This document shows positions 10,590-21,219 of a DNA stretch of 64,000 nucleotides, one piece after another. The translations under genes and the position numbers were made by a program. The stretch is from contig NC_045142.1 of the NCBI RefSeq assembly GCF_008831285.2, positions 3,043,001-3,107,000 of the forward strand. Direction: 5' to 3'. The notes under the pieces are model-generated. The model did no database searches. It saw only the letters and a program-made list of their open reading frames with translations, and was not told where the DNA came from. Source of the stretch: Nymphaea colorata. Lineage: Eukaryota > Streptophyta > Magnoliopsida > Nymphaeales > Nymphaeaceae. Position 1 is the first letter of the stretch, and every line of letters begins with the position of its first letter.

Positions 10590-10675
10590 TAGCATCCACG
10601 AGAATTGAATTAGAGACCTGCCATTCACAGACCCTTAACCCGATCAACTACGCTATACCCCTTGCTCTTAATCCG
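10590..10675 (-). repeat. SINE- or tRNA-like fragment between the two units
   Basis: On the minus strand TATAGCGTAGTTGATCGGG resembles an A box and GGTCTCTAATTCAATTCTC a degenerate B box. It cannot fold into a complete tRNA with an intact anticodon arm by eye, so a tRNA-derived SINE head is more likely than a gene. Confidence 0.3.
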
Positions 10676-10852
10676 ACTAACTACACTCACTTTCTAACGC
10701 TCTCTTAGAAGGCGGTTCAGTTTGGCGCGTGGGCCCCCCAGGACCCCGGACGCGAAGCACGGGCGATTCATCCAATTTGATAAAAGGATTCGGTTCCGGA
10801 TCCAAGTCCGCAATGAACGGTAATTGATGAAACTTTCGCGTCCGCGTCTCCA

Positions 10853-10873
10853 GAACCTTCTTGCGTTTATAAG
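10853..10873 (+). promoter_or_regulatory. Core promoter of SR45a-B: heat-shock-like element plus TATA box
   Basis: GAACCTTC (10853-10860) lies just upstream of TTTATAAG (10866-10873). A 5' UTR exon follows and ends near 11027 at GATACG|GTAATTTG. The unit A promoter has the same two elements at the same spacing, while nearby bases differ. Confidence 0.5.
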
Positions 10874-12226
10874 GGAATACCTCCGCTCCTCTTCGACTTC
10901 TCATTTGCGTTCTGGTTCTCTCTGCCCTCTCCCGGGCTTTCGTCCTGCTTGGCGATTCTGAGTGTTGTTCTGATTTCGTCCTGGTTCGCGATTCTGAGTG
11001 GAGGACCTTCACAAGCGGCTGATACGGTAATTTGGCTAACCTTTTTTTTTTTTTTTAATCAGAGAGATCTTTTACCTTCTTGATTTGTTCTTCTGAATGT
11101 TTTGATTTGATGGTTCTCACAGAGAAATAGGTTTTCTTGTGTTTCTCTTTGAGTTTTGCTTTTTCTCCGTGAGAATTCTTTGGAAGGGGCTTCTTTTTAT
11201 GTCTGTGACCTCAAAATTTCTTAATTTCATAATATGTTTTGATATGAATTAGTTTTTATGCTTTTTTTTTTGGGTTCGCAAGTGGCCGATATGTTTTCCT
11301 GGTTTCACTGTCTTTTGCTTGGTGGCGTTTTGGTTTTTTCCTCGAACGTACGTGCTTCTCCTTATATGTTCGACGAACCAGTAATTCGGTTTGGCTGACT
11401 TGCTGTTATTTTTCTCTTTGTCTGATGGAGCAATGTTTAGGTTGTTGTTATTGTTGTTATTCTTTCTGTCGTTGCTGTTATCCTCATTGTTGTTCTGATT
11501 ATTTCTTGTGGTTATTATTTTTCTTTTTGTTACTGCTGTTATTATCTTTTCCTCTTTCTGAAGGTTTATTTATTATTATGTTGTTAAAGTATCGTTATTT
11601 CTTTCTTTGAATAGGGTTTTATGGCATTACATGTTCAATTACGAAATAGTTTTCATCGATTTTTTTTTTAGTTTTCTGAAAAATCAAGATTATTATTATT
11701 AAATTTTTAGGTTCGTGTTAAGAGTCTTTACGTAACTTTAGTACGTAAAGGAAACTTGTTCATCATGTATGTCAACTTGTTGGGTGTCTAGGAGGCTATA
11801 TGGGGTCAATAAACAAATACGACGGTCAAACTTTATAATATCTTTTACAGAAATGCTTTAAATTTTTAGATTTCGCATGAGATGGGAGTTCGTATGTTCG
11901 TTGCTATTTCTTTTGATTGGGCCACTTATCATTTAACTTTTCGTACTCTTCTTCTTCTTCTATTTGTTACTATGTGATGGACGATAGTTTCCGAGGACTA
12001 CACAAAAGGCTACAGGGACTTTATCTGCTTGTTTTGATTTTGCTGAAGGACAATATTTTTGTTGAACTATGCTACTTCTGCAGGCTTTGGGGTCCGGTAT
12101 GGTGGCCTTAATGTTTTTTTTTTTTTTTTTTTGAAAATTTAGTACCCCCCCCTCCCCTCTTGAGATGGCTGATAAGTATGGTTTTTTGAATGGTATTTGA
12201 TGTTTTTCCTCTTCTGTTGTATGATA

Positions 12227-12295
12227 GCGTTCTTGTACTGTTATACTTGTTCTCATGGGTGATGCAATCAACTTGCATGACATCATGGCAACAAG
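12227..12295 (+). other. Candidate alternative 5' exon with an overlapping upstream frame (unit B)
   Basis: The segment lies between GATAG and CAACAAG|GTATGC and contains ATG at 12255. If it is joined to the start-codon exon at 12504, the frame from 12255 runs out of phase over the SR45a start and ends at TGA 12936-12938, inside the third coding exon. That would block normal translation and probably trigger nonsense-mediated decay. Its core is unchanged between units A and B. SR genes often carry such unproductive exons; use here is inferred. Confidence 0.4.
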
Positions 12296-12503
12296 GTATG
12301 CTGTTTATCTGCTTTTGTCTCTTTCCAAAGCTAAGGAGGATTTAATTTTTTAGTTCGTAAATTTCTGGTATCTGATCTTTTTTTCTTTTTTTTTTTCCTG
12401 AATTAGGTGGATAATAGGTTTATGCTTCATTTATGTATTTCTGGTTGTGAATGGTCTGTTATATGACATATCACTGACCTGTTTCCTCTTCTCAATGTGG
12501 CAG

Positions 12504-14713
12504 ATGTCATACTCCAGAAGTGAGAGGTGCGTGTTTTCTCATTGTCTTCCCAGTTATTTTTTTTAAGGTTTTAACGGCGTTAGACGATTCGTTCGTTTAA
12601 ACTGCTGATTGTGCTGCATATTTGATTTCAGGTACTATTGTCGGTCTCGTTCATCTTCACGCTCACGTTCACGTTCCAGGTCATTGTCGCCCGATATGGA
12701 CCGGAGGCGGAGAAGGTCCTTGTCAAGGTCAAGGAGTCGTTCAAGGTAAAATTTTGTCACCTGCCTTCTGTGGGGATTGCTCAAGTAGCTTGTTTTTGCC
12801 ATATGATAAAGAAAAAGGAAGATCGTTGTAGATATTGAACGATGAAACGCATACTTATGTTCTGTCGTTGATGTCATCGATATATTGGCAGGAGCTATGA
12901 CTATGAAGCAGAAAACCCTGGAAATAACCTCTACGTGACCGGGCTTTCAACTCGAGTCACCAAGAAAGAGCTTGAGAGGCATTTCGCCAGTGAAGGTGGC
13001 ATGGTAAACAAATGGTTTTGTGATCGGTTGTTTAGGTAGTTTTATTGCATAGTGGTTACGGTTTTGGTGGGACTGCAATATTTGCCTGTCAATCCTGCAT
13101 CTCCTTGCGGCCTCAATAGTAACGGGTGTTAGAATAGAATCATGGTTTTCGTGGTTGTTGTTATCTGGACGTCTTTTACTGTTAGTTTTTACGGTTTTGT
13201 GGGCTCGGGATTTATCGTCTTTTTTTCTTTTTATATTCTTATATATTTTGGATACGAGATGAGAGTCTGAGATTGCTGGAAAAGAAGTTTGATTTGTTCC
13301 TTGAAACTTGTCCTCTTTTGACGTATGTCCTATTTTTTGTTCAGGTGGAGGATTGTCACCTGGTTGTCGATCCTCGAACCAGGGAATCTCGTGGATTTGC
13401 ATTTGTGACGATGTCCACTGTTGAGGAAGCGGATCGGTGTATTAAGTATCTAGACCGCTCTGTTCTAGGCGGTCGAGTAATTACTGTGGAGAAGGTACAT
13501 CTCCAGGCTTTCACTTTTTGACGTGCAGTTCCTTTGCTAGTTCTGTGTTCTCTTCAGAGTTGCCTCGTTTTAACAAATTGAAGCCAACATACGGAGAGTT
13601 AGGTAAGTTAAGGCGTTGTGGTGCGCGTTCCTTGAGTAATCGGAGATCATGTTTTCATAATTATTTTGTTGGAAATGCCATTGCATGTGCCGATGTTGTT
13701 TCACAGTCGTGAGCAAAATCTAACATGATTATGACATGATATTTGTCATTTAAAAGACAATTTTTGTTTGCCTCTTAAGTGTTGTTGGCAGCAGGGTGGC
13801 TGTGTGTAGCAGCTCTACATCAAAACTCAAATTCAAACTCAAACTCTCAGCAAATTCAGACATGTGGCAGAGGGTTGTATGCCCTGCATTTCTTTCTTTG
13901 AGCGATTAACTTGCATGTTTGCTGTATCTGATAACGCGTGTTGCCTGTAATTCAGTTTTTCCTTACAACGTTCTTACTCCATTTGTTCTAACTTACCGAG
14001 GTTCCATGTTGTGCAGGCGAAACGAAGTCGAGGCCGAACACCGACCCCTGGTCGTTACCTGGGTGTGAAGACCGTCAGAGGTACGTGCCTAGGGAAAGAT
14101 TTTGCGTCTTCGTTTGCGTTGTCGTTTGAATCATTACTTTAACCGTCTCTTTTTGTTCGATGCAGTGAGGCGTAGGTCTCCAAGCTACTCACCTTATGAC
14201 TCTGAATATTCTGACGAGAGGGATCGATCCTATTCTCCATACGACCGGCGGGGAAGGGATCGATCCTATTCTCCACGCGGGAGGGAAAGATACAGGTCGA
14301 GGTCCCGCTCCCGTGATGGTCGCTCCTCATACTACTATGGATCGCGCTACCGTTCCTACTCTCGAAGCCCTTGCAGCAGAAGACGATACAGGTCGTATTC
14401 CCGAGACCGCGGATCACCTTATGGAAGGTACGACTATCGCTACCGGAGATCGAGGTCGTCGTACTCGCCATACTATTACGATAGGAGGGATCGGTCGTAT
14501 TCTCCGTACAGTCGACGGCGCCGTGACAGCCCTTACGATCGCTATGATCGTTCACCTTCTCCGTATGAAAGGCGTCGGAGGTCTGTCTCGCGCAGTGCGT
14601 CTTCCCGGCGGAGTTGTGGCCCCCGGAGTCCATCGAGGAGCGTTTCACACAGGAGCCCCAGTCGGAGCTGTAGCGTGAGCTCTCGCTCTAGGTCCCCGTC
14701 TGCCTCTCGCTGA
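12504..14713 (+). CDS. SR45a: SR45a, transformer-2-type serine/arginine-rich splicing factor (complete)
   Basis: Six coding exons, 12504-12526, 12632-12745, 12892-13003, 13345-13494, 14017-14080 and 14166-14713, join without a phase conflict to give 336 aa. The layout is RS - RRM - RS, as in Tra2-like proteins. A short Arg/Ser N-terminal region (1-50) is followed by an RRM (about 57-133) with RNP2 LYVTGL (59-64) and RNP1 RGFAFVTM (99-106). Next comes the linker RGRTPTPGRYLG, a signature of plant SR45a, and a C-terminal tail rich in RSYSP and RSRS repeats (about 155-336). The protein acts in the nucleus in pre-mRNA splice-site choice, binding exonic enhancers and other SR or U1/U2AF components. 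The start is chosen because MSYSR is the family N terminus and lies immediately after an acceptor. At least one 5' UTR intron precedes it. It converges with the kinase gene downstream. Confidence 0.92.
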
Positions 14714-15488
14714 GTTGAGGGCTTCAACAACATTTGTGCTTAGGAGTGTATCTGTTTATTTAACCTTTCTACGAGAAAGACGATGAACTCTTGTCTACGA
14801 AGTCTTGCATTTATGTTGACGCAATTATTATCATCTAAAGATATACTTCGGCGCAGTTTTACAGGGTCGGTCCGTTTCTGTTACCTACGGGCTTTGACTT
14901 TGAGCGTCTTTGCTGTCTGTCCCGCGCAGGCGCGCAAACGGTGGACGTTGTGCTCGGGGGAGCATGCGCGCAAACGGCTTCCTCCTGCCGTCCGCAGCCC
15001 ATCTGCTGCGATGTCGAGTGTGTGGGTGGAAATAATGGTCGGTTTTATTCAATTGTCTTTGGTGTGTGCGGGCTGTCATGAAAAGCGGTTCTTCAATGGG
15101 AAAATCCTTTCTTTGAAAAAGGGGACAGATGGGTGTGATGTTTATCCACAGGTTTAACTTGAACTTGATGAGAAAAAAGCCATCAGGAATGAGAAAAAAG
15201 CCATCGAGAAGCTGCTGTTGCAAGTGAAGGTACTTTGTCGATTAAAATTTACACGCAATGAGACTGATAGTAGGTAACCATAATACACAACATGTACAGA
15301 GCTTCTAATCCCTGTGTCACGAGACGGTATCTAAAGAAATATAATTCTTTCATCACACCATTCTGTTCCGAGATGGAGCCACGCAGGGGGACTATATTTC
15401 GAGGAGGAGTGGCGCGTATTTCTTCGGGGGACTACCATGTATGCTTACCGTAAGAGGTCGCCTGATGATTCGAAGGGGGAGAGGGAAG

Positions 15489-18400
15489 CTAAACATGATG
15501 AGCATCCCTATAGATTTTTCTGATGCCCCAGAGTACTTCTGCGCACTCTTTCATGCTAGGCCTCTCCTCTCTTCTTGTAGGAAGAAGACACTGGGAAGCC
15601 AACGTTAAGACATTCTCAACGGCCAGATCTGCAGCTTGGTTTCTTGTTAATCTTGGATCAATAAGTGAGGCAGCTTCTCCATCTCGAAGCTTCTTCATTA
15701 CCTGAAAATGAAAGGTTATAGGTGTCAGTTAAAGCCTGACGCGGGAACGTCTGTCTCAAATCATAAGGCAAGCTATATAAGGGCAATTTTTATGGTAACG
15801 CAATTTATATGGTAACTTCCTATGCGGGTACGTTCTTATGTATGTGGCAAGGGTGCTTCCTTCCTGGTTCCGATACATTATACAGTTCAGGAAGTACATA
15901 TGTTCTATGTTGATGATCCTTATGACGTTGTTATGGTGTATCTTAAATATTTATGCATTTTATATGCCTAGCGCTATAAAGTTTCTGATGTATAAACCGT
16001 ATCACGACAGCCTTAGATTTGTTAACTCAGGAGATCCGAGCTACCCGAAAACCTTCATATCTTTAAACACTTAAAAAGGTTTTTCAGCAATCTAACCTCC
16101 AAGTATCTAGACGAAGGGTGTCAGAAATACCAACCCACGTAACGGTCACCCTCTCCTTGGCTCCTCTTCCTCTTTCGATGGGGCATCTTCCGGTCATTAA
16201 CTCAACGAGTAGAACACCGAAGGAATAAACGTCACTCTTCTCCGTAAGCTGCATGGTACTGAGGTACTCGGGGTCCATACGTCCTGCCGTCCCCTTGATC
16301 TGTGTGGAGACGTGGGTAGCCGTTGGATCATCTGACGTCAATCTTGCAAAGCCGAAGTCTGCTACTTTGGCTCTTAGTTTATCGGTTAAGAGGATGTTCG
16401 CGGGCTTTATATCCCTGTGGATGATCGGATGCTCTGGAATAGACAGAAGAATTGTCTATCTCAAAAATCACATACATATGAAAGAGAGAGAGTTGGCCCT
16501 TGGCAATTGGCATGACCTTGGAGCAAGTTCAACTTACGACCACGCATGAGTCATGTTCCACAATCAAAGTTTCAATCTTAAAATATATGGAAGTTGATCA
16601 ACCTAATATCAATTTAATAAATCAATTTTGGAATCATCCACGAACATAAGAGAAGTAGAAAGCGCCAAAACTGATGGGAAATCTCAAGCCGTTTGTTGAA
16701 GATGGTGAACAGTCGTCATATTAAAAGTAACTTTTTTTAATTAAAGCTCAAAGTTTTAAAAATCGATAAAAAAAACTTTACAAGAGCATGAAACTGGCAC
16801 TTAGCTTTTTATGGTGAAGAGAAAATTGAGGAATAAGCTGAAATATTGAAAATTGAGGCAGATTTTAAATCAAACCCATGTTGAAAAGGTGGTCAAAGTT
16901 GGGAGTAACTGAACCTGCATACATGTGAAGGTATGTGATTGCATGAGCAATATCAATGGCGATATCCAGACGAGCGCCAAGTTGGAGCACCTTGAAGCGT
17001 TTATCTGTTGATTTCTTATCCATCTAAGATCACCATGGACTAGCGATTTGAAAATTTGAAACATAAAAGAAGACTGATGTGCTTAAAGATAGGACCAGGT
17101 ACCATACCATGTAGGTGATCTCGTAGGGTTCCATTGTGGACATACTCCACCACTATTATCCATTCGTCTGGGCTCTCAAGGCATCCAAAAAATCTAACGA
17201 GGTTCAGATGTTCCACCATTGACAGCGTCTTGATCTCACTTTCGAACTCTGCGGACAAATGGTAGTCGTGTAAACCCTGGAAGAAGTTTTTCTAAGTCAT
17301 GTCCACTGATGCATGAGAAAGCGATGAACGGACATGGAAGAGAAACAATAAATCGCTAAACGTCGATGAAATGCATATTTGTAAGTGGATTAATGGACAA
17401 GATGCAAATCATTCATTGAAGCGTGATGAAAAGAGTTAAGCCTGTTGAACCAGATCAGAAAAGATTTGTCTATTCTGTTCAACTACTTGACCAGCTTTAT
17501 TTGAAAGTTAAGCTTTTGGGGGCGCCATAGGCATTGATATCAAGTAAGTGCTTGGTACTTAGGCAACGTGCAGCGTGCGCCTAGGCAACGTGCAACGTGC
17601 ACCAAGGACCATATAAACTGGACGCTGGTCATTTTAATAGTTAAATACACTATAAGGCACTATATTGGTGTTTCACATTGAAAAGGTACAGTAAAATGTG
17701 ACTAGATCAACAACAAACATCTATATCTATATAGTCCCATTTTTGTCCCTGATATAATTGTCCTGATAATCTGATATACCTGTTTCTCAACATATCCATA
17801 TTAATACTTGCGTTGGAGAAAGTTAAAAACACCGATCATTATGTCTCTGGTGCTAGGAGAGCCGATAAAATTTGGAACTGTGGGATTTACCTTTTTGGCA
17901 CGCTTGACGGCGACGAAGGTCCCATCCCGAAGCCTGCCTCTGTAGACGACGCCGAATCCGCCCCTTCCGATTTCATTTTCCGCGGAGAAGTTGTTGGTGG
18001 CGCGGGCAATCTCCGCATAGGAGAGCTTGAGCATCCCGAAAGCCCGGCAATCCTCTTGTCTCGGCATCTTGAATTGCCGACCGCTGCTCGCCTTGCTTCC
18101 CATGGAGCTCTCGCTGCTCACAGTCGATACCACCGTTTCTTCCCTCACACAACATTAATGTTATTCACATATCAAGGGGTCCAACTTTCTTTTCTTATCC
18201 TTTCAATTGATATATATACACAAGTACGTTAACACTTTAAACTCAAGAATCCAAACAGAAAACATCTTTTTGATGGTTAAATGAGGACAGGACGAATTTG
18301 GAGATAAACAGTCCCGACTCCAACATTCTTGATTTGCAAAATCTTGTCTACACACTGAAAAACACTCAAAGATGAGCGTCGTGTCGATTCTTAGGTTCTT

Positions 18401-20904
18401 AGATATGGAATTCATATACATAGCAGTTAGATTAACCAAAACGTGACATGAATTTCATGTAGAAGATGCAGCGTACTCCAGTATACATGACCAGTTCTTC
18501 CCTTCAATCTGAGAGAGAGAGAGAGAATTCCTAGGAAAGAAGCTATTAGCTTTTATTGATTTAGCTTGCCGTATTTTTGCCTCCCCATCAACCTAAAACT
18601 CTTCGTGAATCCCCTAATATATTCACTACTCCTTACAAACACTTGTGGAGTTCTGATTTCTGCAATCTCAATTAGGGGGCGCATGGTCTTAAACTTTTTA
18701 CTCTAGAATTTAATTCTGAAAACAAAATTCCACCTCAAATTGGACTTGGAATTAAATTTTGAGCTCCAGTTTCCAGTTGTGTTTGATAGTCCAGCATTTT
18801 GCTTTCAAAATTGAAAATGATGTGTTTTGATAAAATAAAAATTAAAATTCTAGAATTGATGAATTAAAACCACCATCATGATATGTGCGCTAAAGGAAGA
18901 TGACAAAATTCTAAAATTATGAAATCATAATTCTACTCTCCCTATGATAAAATGAACCTATAATTTGATAATCAATTTTTTTTGGGTTTGATAGTACAAT
19001 TCCTATTTCGTCAAGCAGCCCTAACGAATTCTGACTCGCATACGTTGAGTAATCCCCATTGTAAACTCTTCAACCATCTGGTAAACAAATTTGCTGTCTG
19101 AAAAGTTTGGAAAAACACCCACAACCATAATTTTCCATCCTTTGGAAAGAAACCATATTTAAATTGTAGAAGATAGAGTCCTCGGGAAAGATTTGATAAA
19201 GCCAAACATGTACATCAAGCCTGGATGATTTAATATTAAGAAAAGATGGTTTCTTCTGAATGTTCACATAAGCTCCTCTTATTATTAAACGTCTGTTGCT
19301 CTTTCTCATTTTCGTTAGTTAACCAGTCAGTTTTCTATGCAAGCTGTAAGAGGTAGAACTTGCATCCAAATTTTGTGATATACATAGCTTGACTTCCAGA
19401 GGCTTTATTTTATTTCGGTAAATGACATGAACACGACTTTTCCTTGTCGTGGGGCAAAGCTTTTCAATTAAAGAAATTGGTGCCGAAATGCCTTCATCGA
19501 TTCAACAACATCAACATTAAAAGTGGTGACCCTTCTGACTGTTTCAACACGTCGAATTCCAAACAGCTGAATCCGCTAGAGGGTAGAGATCCAGTCCGCA
19601 CCAGATATATTATAATACAAAATGAAAAGGTTCTCTGTTAAAATTCGGCCCATTTGTAACCTTGCGCAGTTCAAAGCTTCAAAAATAACAATCAAATCAA
19701 ATTCAGACCATTTATAACATTGGGCAGTCGGAAAATTCGCGATCTTGGGCAGTACCAAGCTATAAAAATATGAAAATTCTTAAATTGTGTTAGGAAAATT
19801 TGCATCCTTGAGCCGTACCAAGCTATTAAAAAGAGAACAATTCGCAAATCAAATGCAACCGGCCAAATTATTTTGAAATCAAAATAATGAAATATGGTGT
19901 GCTTTATTTCTGAAAGTTGAAGGGGAAAAAATTGCTTATTGGATCCAAATGGAAGCAGTGGTTAAATGCATTACACCTTTCATCTAAGTTCGTTTAATTT
20001 GACATATAGAAGGAGTGATGATCATGATTCATGAGACTCGACTCATAACCCATTGGACAACCATGGCCTGTGCCACTAGATCATCCTCACAGGCAGAAAA
20101 GATTATGAGATTATTCAGATAATCGAAGAAATTTGATAAATCTCGATATAAATGTAAAAATTTTCAAATGCAATCTATTTTGGAAAGGACAAGGTCATGC
20201 TAGCGTGCTTTTGAAATCCTTATTATTTATTTCTCATTAATAATCCCCATAGCAAATTACGGTTATAATTTTTCGTGATGTCTCCTAGAAGAGATTAGAG
20301 TTTATCTTAGAAATATATACCTCCAGCTGATTCCGTCGGCAGCTTAATTGCTGCCTCATGAACACAATAGATACAAAAACCAAGACTGCGGTTTACAAGC
20401 GAAGCGCCCTCTTACTAGTTACCACCGCTGCTCTCAAAAGCTTGAGATCTCAAGTAACACGGAAGAACCAAAATTAAGTTGCTCAATATAACTTATTTCT
20501 TTCTTAACATATCACGACAAATTTATACGACAAGGTACATGTTTCATTTTCCCTACTTTTATACATCCATACTGTTTTTTACGCCTTTCGAGATCTTTCC
20601 AGATCAGACTCTAGCAATTGCTTAACTTTTATTAGAAAAATTAAAAGCTCTGTCCGATTTTATCCCTTCCGCACACACACACACACGCAAACACACACAT
20701 ATAGAGAGAGAAAGAGAGAGCCGACAAAATGAGAGAGGGAGAGAGAGCGAGATTGCTTAGTTATGATTTGAAAATTGTGGCAATTTCTACCGATTTTGTC
20801 CCTTTTGCGTAGAGAAATTGAGAGATAAAGTGAGAGATCATTAAATTTTGATCAGAAAAATGTGATAATTTCATCCGATTTTATTTTATCCCTTTTGCGT
20901 ACAC

Positions 20905-20938
<34 letters not shown>

Positions 20939-21219
20939 CCGGAGAGGCCTTGCTCTTCTTGCTCGCGTGTGCGGCGCAGAGGGGAGAAGCACGACGTGAA
21001 GGCTCCGGCGACGAGCCTCACCGAGCCGAGGGAGGAGAGCTTCCTCCGATCCGGGCTGTCGCGCGGCCGGTCGGGGTAGCTCGATCCTTTGGCGAAGTCG
21101 TAGCTGCTGCTGGCAGCCGAGGACCACGAGGCATCGATCTCACTCCCGTGCTGGCTCCGGCCATCGACGCTCGGAGGCCGTCGCCGGCCGTTCTCCCTCT
21201 TCGTGGACAGAGACGACAT
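15489..21219 (-). CDS. CRCK2-like calmodulin-binding receptor-like cytoplasmic kinase (complete)
   Basis: Six exons on the minus strand, 21219-20940, 18138-17891, 17276-17108, 17004-16915, 16433-16135 and 15701-15489, give 432 aa with consistent phase. Exon 1 has a Ser/Arg-rich head and [12 protein letters not shown], similar to the VAGxFxxCFxP motif of CRCK proteins. The kinase domain shows the glycine loop GRGGFG (151-156), Lys in AVK (172), alpha-C Glu (190), [10 protein letters not shown] (268-277) with catalytic Asp 270, DFG (288-290) and DPE (316-318). No transmembrane segment is seen, so it is cytoplasmic. Family members bind calmodulin and act in stress or hormone signalling. One oddity is [11 protein letters not shown] where relatives have GTAGYLDPEYL. 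The exon 2 acceptor (GAGGGAAG|AAACGG) was chosen because it keeps phase and is the least certain border. Intron 1 is ~2.8 kb. Confidence 0.85.
17540..17605 (+). repeat. Short tandem repeat in kinase intron 2
   Basis: CTTAGGCAACGTGCAGCGTG and CCTAGGCAACGTGCAACGTG occur back to back, in a stretch absent from unit A. It has no coding role. Confidence 0.5.
18139..20939 (-). other. Kinase intron 1, contents
   Basis: This 2.8-kb intron includes sequence shared with unit A (about 18386-20405), the MITE-like copy at 18675-19021, and a SINE-like piece at about 19975-20100. Near 19650-19860 phrases such as CCATTTGTAACCTTGCGCAG and GTACCAAGCTAT recur in imperfect tandem. Close to the exon 1 donor are short CA and GA microsatellites (20677-20700, 20908-20934). 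No other exon is evident. Confidence 0.55.
18675..19021. mobile_element. MITE-like element, unit B copy
   Basis: Copy of the element at 9597-9955, again bounded by GGGGGCGCATGG and CAAGCAGCCC within matching flanks. It has a short extra stretch (AAATTAAAATTCTAG) and small changes relative to A. Confidence 0.4.

Larger units (their letters stand above)
10709..20405 (+). repeat. Tandem duplication, unit B (intact genes)
   Basis: This is the partner of unit A. It keeps a full SR45a gene and kinase exons 2-6. Its right end carries an extra stretch (about 20140-20350) absent from A. The first exon of the kinase lies beyond the unit, at 20940-21219, so unit A never received it. Confidence 0.85.

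Noticed and set aside
14139-14648. Minus-strand and second-frame open readings over the SR45a RS exon
   Set aside because: These are shadows of the repetitive Arg/Ser/Tyr codons of the true frame.
20852-20939. Extension of the kinase first exon into a Leu-Ser repeat
   Set aside because: This is the (GA)n microsatellite read antisense; the donor at 20939 removes it and keeps the reading phase.
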